A stretch of DNA of 64,000 nt from Nymphaea colorata. Taxonomy: Eukaryota; Streptophyta; Magnoliopsida; Nymphaeales; Nymphaeaceae. The DNA is taken from the NCBI RefSeq assembly GCF_008831285.2, contig NC_045141.1, positions 17,718,106 through 17,782,105 of the forward strand, read 5' to 3'. Below the pieces are notes generated by a model. The model worked only from the letters and a program-made list of their open reading frames with translations. It searched no databases and was not told the DNA's origin. This document shows positions 54,880 to 64,000 of this stretch, in pieces (the stretch's first letter is position 1; each line of letters begins with the position of its first letter). A program made the translations under genes and the position numbers.

Positions 54880-57800
54880 GGGGAACTCCATGCTCTCCTG
54901 GGAGAAAGATAACGCACCCCACACAGCAAAACTGAATGCACGTGATGCATCAGCTCCCTTCCTGAAGCAGGGGATTTTCACATCTGCCGGGAAAAAGCGC
55001 TTTGACGAGGATGACAGGCCATGGAGCAAGTGTATTTTCGATCCTGGAAGCGAAATTATTCTCCTATGGAACAACATTTTTCTCATGTCATGTTTAGTAG
55101 CACTTTTGCTTGATCCGCTGTATTTTTACCTTCCATCTTTGAGGATTTCGGCCTCCTGCATGGATACAGATTTGAATCTGGGAATAGTTGTTACCATTTT
55201 CAGAACAATTGCAGATGTTTTTTATTTTTTGCATATGCTGATTAAGTTTCGAATTGCATATGTTGCACCAAGTTCACGCGTGTTTGGTAGGGGTGAGCTC
55301 GTCATGGATCCTAAACAGATCGCCGTTAGGTACTTGAAATCAGATTTCTGTATTGACCTTGTTGCAGCGCTTCCTCTTCCTCAGGTATGCCTTCCAAAAT
55401 TCACATGGATGAGAATTATTCATATATTACAAGGGTTATTTGGACTTTTGTTAAATGAATTTTGAAATAAGAGATTATCCATGTCAATCAGAATATATGG
55501 CTTGAGCATTGTTGTTTCTTAATTGTCAATTGCTCCTGTTGGAACACTATCAATTCGAGCTCCAGCACATATTACCATATACAATAAGCAAGATTTTACA
55601 CAAACCTACATTACAAGAGAGTGAGGCAAATCGTACAGCTTTGTAAACCTGGGTGTTGGTGTAACTTTGCTGGTGGGGTCATACTTAACAATTGTAGTTA
55701 CTTTTGATGGAACATTTTGATGTAATTTCACTACACGCTCTTGTATATAAGCATGAGTTTGAGTACATTCTTACTGAAGAAAAAAGTACTTATCTATCGC
55801 ATGAGAAAATAATTTAACTCCATGAAGCAATAAATCTTCTTTGTATTTACTCCAAATCATTTTATAATATTTCAAGGTAATCATAACTGTTGGTCACCTT
55901 AAACATGGTCATGTTGAGAGAGAGAAACCTACGTGCAACTCTAATACCATTGATAATTAGAAATTTTCAACACATTTAGCGCCGTTCAATTCACCTCAAA
56001 AGTTTTCCCTTTGGGCTGTAGCAGAACTTTTTCATTTTCAAAAATTTTGCCATCTGATTTTTAGAGAAATAGAAGTTTTACATCCCAAAGAAAACAAGTA
56101 AAAGCGATCACAAACCAAAAATGAGGGCAAGCCTTCTTACCTCCTAAAAGAGGTAAAGGGTTTTGCCTAAAAAAATAATAAGGAAGGTGGCAAAACTTTT
56201 GTCTTGCAAAAGTTTTTAATGTTGATTTAAGTACAAGAAAAATGGTTGAGGTCACATAGTTTAGCAAAATTTTTGCCAAAAGAAGAAGTTTTGACCTCTA
56301 TCAGATGACTCCTTAGGTAAATAGATGATGCTGCCTTAGCAAAGTTTTCACGCTTATCTTTCCCCATACCCCTTTTGTTTGGTGTTGCTTCTGTGAAGCA
56401 TCTAAGAAAGCATCTTTGTGGCAACATCACTATATTCATGTCTCTCTTGTGTCTACGATTGAAACAAAGACAATGGTTCTCCAAATTGGGGAGTTATTTT
56501 TGAAAAATTGCACCTCTTTCTACTTTGGTGACAGTCTTCAGACAGGCATTAGGTACGCTAACGATATATATATGTATATATGTGGACTGAAGTAGTATCT
56601 CAGAGTATCATCTATCATTTTCTCTGCATTCAAAAGCATGTCCGTGCATTTGTTAATGGTTAACCTCCATATGGTGCTAGTTATATGACAATGATGTCTT
56701 TGAGTATTGTCTCTGATCTGAATCCATGTTTCCTATTGTGGGTAGTGAAGCTTGATGTCTTTGTCAAGGAGCATGTTAAAATAATATTCTTTTCCTCTTA
56801 GTCTTTCTAATGAAATTCTCATACTTAAATGAATTGAGGTCTTAGTCTGACCGTCGAAATCACTGCAGATGGTCATTTGGTTCGTTATACCTGCAGTAAG
56901 AGGCTCCAATTCTGATCATGCCAATAATGCACTAGCTATGATTGTTCTGTTCCAGTACTTTCCCAGATTGTATCTGATTTTCCCATTAAGTGCTCAAATT
57001 GTCAAAGCTACTGGTGTTGTGACAAAGACTGCATGGGCAGGGGCTGCTTATAATCTGCTGCTTTACATGATTGCAAGCAATGTATGTATGATGAAGGGAT
57101 TTTTAGTTTTCTGTAGTGCTTTCTCATTTATATTTTAATTCCTTAAATTATTCAAGCTGATCAACCATATTGTATCTTTTATTTACCTGCCATGCAGCTT
57201 TTGGGAGCATCTTGGTATCTTCTTTCTATTGAGCGGCAGGCAACATGTTGGAAGAAAGAATGCAGGAATGATAGTTCGTCTATTTGTGAGCCTAAATTTT
57301 TATACTGCAAGACATCTGGTAATAGCATCCGTGAGGCTTGGAAAAATGGGACAAATGTATTTGCTAACTGTAATCCCAATAACAGCACATTCAATTATGG
57401 CATTTTTGGGAGAGCTTTAACTGATAATATTGTCTCATCAAAGTTCCTTGAGAAATACTTTTATTGCCTATGGTGGGGTTTGCAGCAACTAAGGTAAAAA
57501 TTTCAAGTGAGCCATTTTACTTTCAGAGAAAGACCATAGTTACTTTGCGGTTATCTCTTATGTGCAGAATTAAGTTGTGATGCATACTCACTTAATGATA
57601 TTTCAAGTTGCAATAGAATCACGTAGGTTAAACAAGAATGCATGACATTTACCAAGGGACTGGTTGTACAGTTCTCCGATCTGTGCTTTTGAATATACAT
57701 GTATAACAGTGATTTTCATTTTATCCATGTTTGACTACCAGAGACACGTAAACTTTTAGATGTACGAGCACGAAACGTGTCAAATGGGTAAAACTTGTCA

Positions 57801-60800
57801 AATGTAGTATCTCTGTGCTTTATCTAAAACAGATGTGGTCCAGCGAAAGAGTTAAACAGGCAGATCATGAATTGCACATTATTTTCCACATGGGTTCAAC
57901 TTGATGTTGGTATCATTCTGTGAAATTTCAAGGATGTGCTGATTGCTATTCTTCTTTGCATTGTTTGATCATGTGGTCTTTTCATATGAGATCTTGTATG
58001 ATGTGATGACAGCTCAATGAAAGTGGTGCATGTTTTCATATTTCAAAAATGTCCAACAGTCCGATGAAAAGTCTCTGACAAATAAATGCAGTTATTATTA
58101 TAGTTCTGTCTATTTCCATGTGATTATAAGTAGAGAATTTTGGATTTTTATGTAGATAAGAAAAACATTTGTTTTGAGAAATAAACAACCTTTTTCTTGT
58201 GCATATAATGATCAGATGATGACAATAACTGTTGTTTGGATGAAATAAGTGTTCATTCAGGACACTTTTGACATTAGCCTACATGCTTTATGTTAGTCTT
58301 TCTGTTATAGAAGTTGTAGCAGAATATGCTGTGTTGAGAAAAGTTCCCTTGGCTTGAAAAAGTGAAAAAATAATGACTAAGCTTTATGAATCTGTCAGTT
58401 CCTATGGGCAGAATTTGGAGACAAGCACCTTTATTGGGGAGACAGCATTTTGCATTCTTATTTCCATAGTGGGTCTAGTTCTTTTCGCACATTTGATCGG
58501 AAACATGCAGGTAATCATTTCTATTATCAACAGTAAGCTTAACTTTTTCTTTAAATTATAATACTTATTTATTTCATGTGCACATCTTGCTTGATGCTTC
58601 ACGTGATTTTTGCTGGCTCTGAACACTTATTTGCTCATTACTGTACTTCATCTAGTCAACTGTCTAAATCTTGATTTCGTTATTGATCGCATTGTACCAC
58701 TGGTGCTTTGGTCCGTTCCTGGTTTCTCCTTGCTGGAAATTGATTACTTAATACCAAATGTTAATGACATTTTTTGTTTTTTCAGATTCTCTGATGTTAT
58801 TGCCTTTCCCCTTGCAATTCCCTTATCATTTCTCCTATCTTCCTTAAATTCACCCCTCCTTATTTGAACTTGAGATGCTTAAGTGGCATCAGATTTTATC
58901 TTATGTATATGCCCTTTGACCTTATATATTACTGCTTACATTTATCAACCCTGGCCTGTTGTTGTTCCCTTTTCTTATACTGACAAGGTCCACCTGGATT
59001 GGGGTACTCATTTAACCGAGGCCATGGTTGTGGCAGACCACTAAAAAGTAGATTGGTCATACCTATAGGTTGGGTTTCACAGCTAAGCTGAATTTGCAAG
59101 ATCTAAGGCCTCAGGGCATCCAATTCTGGTCTAATCAACTTGGTGATTCTACAGGTGCTTATAATAGAAATACTATGAGAATTATGGTGCTGTCTTTGCT
59201 TTTTTCTGTGCCTTCCTATTTTGAATATGAGCACATGTGATTTTAAGAAATCTTGCACCTTTGTTCTCTATATTTCAAACCTTGTTTACAAAATCCATTT
59301 CATCATTAGGTTGGAAATGACCAACCAGATCATCGTGTAAGAACCAGCAGTGTAGTTCCATTTACTATGATTGAGGATGATCTGCAGTCAATTCTTTCTA
59401 TGTAAAACATGTTCTTTTTATGCTGACAACTTTTCTATTTTGCCTAGATTCTATCGGCATGAACAGGTCTGGCTGTTTAATGGTTCATAATCCACATTAC
59501 TGACCATTAGGTCTCGCTGTTTAGTGGTTCATGGAACCGCATCTAAACTTCAGTTCTTTGGTATTCAAATGCTTTATAAGACATTGTTGCATTGATTATC
59601 CTTTTGCATATGGTTCTTGAGATGCTTCTTTGGACTTTAGGTTAAGTGAAGTTGTGCATTATGGTATTCCCGAGTTATTAGTATCTTTGTAAATATTGTT
59701 CCTGAGTTGTATGTTATTTATAGTAGTTCATTTTTTCATTTTGGTGCCATTAAGTATGATTATCTATTTGCACTTCTTACTGACTAATACTGTGATTTTT
59801 GCTGGGATGTATTCATTAATTTTCATATGAATATCATGCATGTACCACTGCACCAACTTAGAGGTAAATGCATCTTGTTACTGTCTGATGTCCACTTCCA
59901 TTTGGCAGGATGCTGCATGATCTGTATTTGCTTCACGGCACAGTAGAAGTGAACTTTGTGTTTTTTTCTGTATGTTTAATTTTCTGTATACTATGTTTAT
60001 GTATTTTGCTGCTTTTTCATTTTCTGACAAGTTATTACTTGATTTTATTATGGTTATATGTGACCATGGCCAATTGACAATTTGGTATAAGTTTCTGTAT
60101 CTCTTTTTGCTTTTGTCGTTTTTCTTGCATAAGTTCTTGTTACGGTGTTCAATAGAGTATATTTGGTGAGAGATTGTGGTGTCAATAATCTGCTTTTGGA
60201 TTTTTGTTGACCTTTAGGAGTTCCAGAAATAGCATTTCGATACTATGACTAGCTCCACATCTTCATTTGTATCTTGACTGCCTTTGTGATTTTGCCAAAC
60301 TTTCAAGTAATTTAATTTGCTGCCTTGAAGTTTTTAGATGGTCCCAGTTGATACTTTCAATTTTCAAATCATTGTAAAGATATATCATGACTAATTACTC
60401 TTCCTTTTTTGAAGACTTATCTGCAATCCCTTACTGTGAGGATTGAAGAGTGGAGGCTGAAGAGAAAGGACACAGAGGAGTGGATGAGACACCGTCAGCT
60501 TCCTCCAGCTCTGCAGAATCGTGTCAGGCGGTTTATTCAATACAAATGGATTGTAACCCAAGGTGTTGATGAAGAGTCCCTCTTATCTGGCTTGCCTACG
60601 GACCTCCGACGAGACATCCAACGACAGTTATGCTTGGACCTTGTTCGGCGTGTAAGATTTCCATCTATTTATCCATTACTGCTATGTGTAAATCACATGG
60701 ATGCCTTCAAAGTGGTTATTAATGTACTACAGAGCTTAGAGCCATGTACCTCCAATTCTTCTGACTGAAGAAGACATGTGTCTTTGCTTTGGACAGGTAC

Positions 60801-60987
60801 TTGGAATAAAGTTGGTCCAGTGCTGGTTATGGACCTTATGGTTTTGTCCGACTTGTTGCTTACCTTTTTTCACCACAATGATGTTAAAGTTTGAAGCCTC
60901 TTTTGAAATATGACTTGATTATGGTCTCAAACAGCAATACGATGTCAGTGGTGTTTTACACACACACACACACACACACACATACAT

Positions 60988-61023
<36 letters not shown>

Positions 61024-62316
61024 TATAAAACTTAAAAGTGCATAATCAATGGGTAATTATCCAGCTTCCTCTTCTTTTTTTTTGGCTTTTTTTCATTATT
61101 TGCAGTTTAAACCAGACAGACATTATTTACATAATTTATTTACCTGGAAATGAGTTTAATTTCACGTGATTCTAACATGGAAGCAAATTTTTTGAACCGA
61201 TTCAAAAAGTCTGGGATTCGCAATGCACAAAAACTTGGTGACTCGTAAAATCATTTTTTTTTTCAAAAAAGTCGGACGGTTTTCTTCCAAGCAAATAAGC
61301 TACATTGAATGTGTTTATGTACAGATTCTCAACAGGACTTGCCCATATCGTTTACACATATTGTGCGTGTGTGTGTCTCTGCCTACCTATGAGTGCCATC
61401 TGTTCTCTACCTTCCTCTCCACTACATCTTGATACATCAGCTGGTTTGGAACAATTCGAAGCATCGCATTGTTTCCTTCACTGTAGACAATCTATTGTTT
61501 TTTATAGTTCTTCCAGCTATTAGAAACAAGAAACCCATATTTATTATATCCTGGGTTTTGCAGGTCCCCTTTTTCTCTCAGATGGATGATCAGCTATTGG
61601 ATGCCATATGTGAGCGTCTCGTCTCCAGCTTAAGCACAGAAGGTACATACATCGTACGTGAGGGGGACCCTGTCACAGAGATGCTATTCATTATTCGAGG
61701 GCAACTTGAGAGTTCCACGACTAATGGAGGAAGAACTGGTTTCTTCAACTCCACAGCCTTAAATCCTGGAGATTTCTGTGGTGAAGAGCTGCTCTCATGG
61801 GCTTTACTTCCTAAATCCACGGGTAATCTTCCATCTTCAACAAGAACTGTCAGGGCACTGAGTGAAGTGGAAGCTTTCGCATTACGTGCAGAAGACCTGA
61901 AGTTTGTTGCCAACCAGTTTAGGCGGTTGCACAGTAGGAAGTTACAGCACACATTCCGCTTTTACTCTCATCAATGGAGGGCATGGGCAGCTTGCTTCAT
62001 ACAAGCCGCATGGCGCAGCTACAAGAAGAGAAAATTGGCAAGGAAGCTAATAATGCAAGAGTCGTACTTTGTACTGGCAGAACAAGAAGAGGAAGATGAG
62101 GAAATGCAAATGCATACTGAGACAGCCCCAGAGGATATGCCTGATACAACACAAAACGATTCTTTCAGAATGATTGCCTCTAGGTTTGCTGCAAACGCAA
62201 GGAAAGGAGCTCAAAAGATCAAGTCAGCCGCTGCACCAAGTTTGCCTGGACAGTTGCCCAAACTACAGAAGCCTGATGAACCCGACTTTTCTAGAGAGCC
62301 TGAAGAGGAAGATTAA
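54453..62316 (+). CDS. CNGC: cyclic nucleotide-gated cation channel, CNGC14/15/17-like
   Basis: This is a plant CNGC, a non-selective (Ca2+-conducting) plasma- or nuclear-membrane channel regulated by cyclic nucleotides and calmodulin. Seven exons: 54453-54481, 54865-55384, 56869-57081, 57198-57493, 58399-58510, 60415-60651 and 61564-62316. All are GT/AG and sum to 2160 nt, or 719 aa, the usual length. It starts MEFKSEKLVRFYRSEG. S1-S5 lie in exons 2-4. The P-loop LSSYGQNLET carries the plant filter GQN (~356-358). The C-linker (TYLQSLTVRIEEWRLKRKDT) is followed by a cyclic-nucleotide-binding domain with PGDFCGEELLSWAL (~537), then an IQ-type calmodulin site (AACFIQAAWRSYKKRKLARK, ~611-630). 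The end is PKLQKPDEPDFSREPEEED. The sequence fits group III (CNGC14/15/17); which orthologue is not settled. The short first exon with only nine full codons is supported by the matching family start. Confidence 0.96.
60958..61024. repeat. (CA)n(TA/TG)n compound microsatellite, CNGC intron 6
   Basis: A CA repeat (60958-60982) is followed by mixed CATA/TATA/TGTA units. It lies in the last intron, more than 500 bp from the acceptor. Confidence 0.9.
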
Positions 62317-63881
62317 CAAGCTGCTAACTCCATTCCAGGTCTAGCCAGATGGAGATCACAGACTCAAATGGGATACTTGCAGTTTCAAAACCAACACCCC
62401 CACCCCCACCCTCACTCCCCCAAACAGAAACAAGGGATCATTTTCAATATTTCGTTTCCTGTATTTTATGTGTGTATGTTAGAGAGATGAAACGGGTGCT
62501 GTTACTTGTATGTATCTCTGCTTGCTAAAATTTTATTTATTTGTTATCATGTTTATTGTGATGGAAGCATAAAACTACCAGAATGAAGGAAATCTAAACA
62601 ACAATTTTAAGAATGAATATAGTTGTTTCTGGTGCTAGAATCACTCTGTTGGTTCGCCTGATGTTGACGCTAAAGTTCTGTGGTGTGATATGCCAAACAA
62701 GCTTGACAAATAAACTGTTCATACAACGCTGCGCTGTGACCCATTACGTGATGACCACCATCCTGCACATTGTGCTTCTTTCTGCCACAGGCGTTCTGAC
62801 TAGTGGATGAAGACAATAATGCCAACCAAAATCGCTCGTTTTAGTTTACGTACAAGGAACATCATGGTCCTAATATCATTCGGAAGAAAACCTTGGACTG
62901 TTCTGCGCAAACGAAGTACAAATCGACTTGCTTTATGGTAATATTATTTTGTAATTCATGCGAATACTTAAAAAGCATCCTTCTTCAAATATTTTCCTTG
63001 TTATTATATACGAAATAAATTTGAAAATACCTTTTTTTTAGGAAACTGAGGACGGATGTAAAAAAGAAGAAAGATTCATGTTTAGGAAATGAAACATGTG
63101 ATACCCCAAAAAAGGTGTTTTTATTGGAAAGGCTTCTGAGGCTCGAACTTGAAGTATCAAACAGATACTTTGTCTCAAAATATTTCTAGAACCAATAATT
63201 TCATAAAAGATTCGAATTGAGAAATAATACTATGATACAATGACATTAAAAATTTCATCGTTACTTTTTGGATTGAAACTTACATGGTTTGCATACAACA
63301 GTGGTCAATAGTGATAAAAAAATAGATGGCTGACTCACAGGTAGCCCCAAAACTGACTCAATAACCAGGCGGCAGCGCACACATACACACAAACACTATA
63401 TATATATTTATATATATATATATAAAAGACAGTAACCTCTCTCGCTCTCTCCAACTTTTTTTTTTTTTGAGCTCTTTCTCTCCACCTTCTCTCCGTGCCA
63501 ATTTTCATAGGAAGAGAGTTAAGTCAAGGATAAACAACAGCAAATAAAGAAAATTAAGAAAAAACTGTTTTTTCATTGTCATGGACAAAACAGAGTGGAT
63601 GAACAGCGAGGCAACTGTGAAAAAGCCAACCAACGGGTGGGAAGAAAATCGTGAGAAAAGGAAGGTCACTGTTGAAGATTATGACGACTGTTGTTGTAGA
63701 AACTAGAAAGAGAAAACGGGGATAACGTGGGTTGGCTTTGTATAACCGTAGAGGAAAGAATCAAGAATATGGATAAGGGTAAAATCTCCTAGCAAATCTG
63801 ATCTTAAACGGTTTCCTCTGATCTCTCTCTCTCTCCCCCTTTCTCTCTCTCTAAGAGAAAGAACACCAACGATGCCCTTCT
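62317..63881. other. CNGC 3' flank and intergenic DNA
   Basis: The first ~250 bp are probably the CNGC 3' UTR, including a C-rich run near 62395-62420. AT-rich DNA follows, with a (TA)n tract near 63396-63424 and CT-rich stretches at 63436-63450 and 63816-63854 that lead into the TATA box at 63882. No gene is recognised. Confidence 0.5.
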
Positions 63882-63890
63882 CTATATAAG
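63882..63890 (+). promoter_or_regulatory. TATA box of a + strand unit leaving the window
   Basis: CTATATAAG preceded by a CT-rich tract is a textbook plant core promoter. A start site would fall near 63915-63920. The nearest ATG (63920) begins a frame still open at the window edge, reading MGRSKRKPVSAQRHREEA. The transcript could be coding or a non-coding RNA; its body lies outside the window. Confidence 0.5.
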
Positions 63891-64000
63891 AGCACGCAGG
63901 CGACATCGATGGGCAGAAGCAAGAGAAAGCCTGTTTCTGCTCAAAGGCATCGAAGAGAGGCCAAGTCAAGAGATCAGGAACCAGGGAGACCCATTTGCAG

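Noticed and set aside
60409-60768. CNGC frame continuing past 60651
   Set aside because: Beyond the GTAAGA donor the sequence departs from the CNGC family. The next exon at 61564 restores the conserved PFFSQMDDQLLDAICERL segment.
1-64000. Known microRNA precursors, rRNA, snRNA, organellar inserts, CRISPR arrays
   Set aside because: Reading for common conserved mature plant miRNA sequences and for organellar genes gave no match by eye, and no regularly spaced short repeats were seen. A computed search could still find weaker cases.

Overview
The window is nuclear DNA from a flowering plant. It has intron-rich genes with GT/AG junctions, plastid transit peptides, plant-only families (ATL-type RING-H2, OHP2, GluTR-binding protein, cyclic-nucleotide-gated channel) and AT-rich intergenic DNA full of small DNA-transposon derivatives. 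I cannot name the species. No organellar insert, bacterial or viral gene cluster, CRISPR array or rRNA was recognised.

Layout. 1-11.8 kb is mostly non-coding, with one tRNA-Gly(CCC) gene (+), an Ac-type hAT MITE and a one-exon RING-H2 E3 ligase gene (-). 11.8-15.2 kb holds the seven-exon ESCRT-II gene VPS22/SNF8 (-). 15.2-31.3 kb holds a gene fragment, an intact one-exon membrane-protein gene (+), a solitary intact DUF4283/zinc-knuckle gene (-), a 5'-truncated LINE (-), a second membrane-protein gene (+) and the two-exon OHP2 gene (-). 33.5-37.7 kb holds the five-exon glutamyl-tRNA-reductase-binding protein gene (-). 39.8-41.1 kb carries an old, broken Copia-type fossil (+). 42.7-45.3 kb holds a seven-exon gene for an uncharacterised, probably plastid protein (-), followed by a third membrane-protein gene (-). 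47.3-54.4 kb is a repeat-rich gap with a hAT MITE that has a perfect target-site duplication, an inverted pair of ~345-bp repeats and a cluster of TCP-type sites. 54.4-62.3 kb holds a complete seven-exon CNGC gene (+). A TATA box near the right edge suggests another + strand transcription unit.

How the genes relate. The three membrane-protein genes and the fragment look like dispersed copies of one plant multi-pass family; from memory they resemble Arabidopsis AT4G19950/AT5G44860, but the function is unknown. OHP2 (photosystem II assembly and chlorophyll handling), GluTRBP (anchors the first committed enzyme of tetrapyrrole synthesis) and the uncharacterised plastid protein are consecutive on the minus strand, all with transit-peptide-like N termini. 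The remaining genes have unrelated housekeeping or signalling roles: ubiquitination, endosomal sorting and ion flux.

Exon junctions were placed by hand from GT/AG signals, reading-frame continuity and remembered protein homologues. The six larger known or conserved models close exactly in frame. No database search was run.
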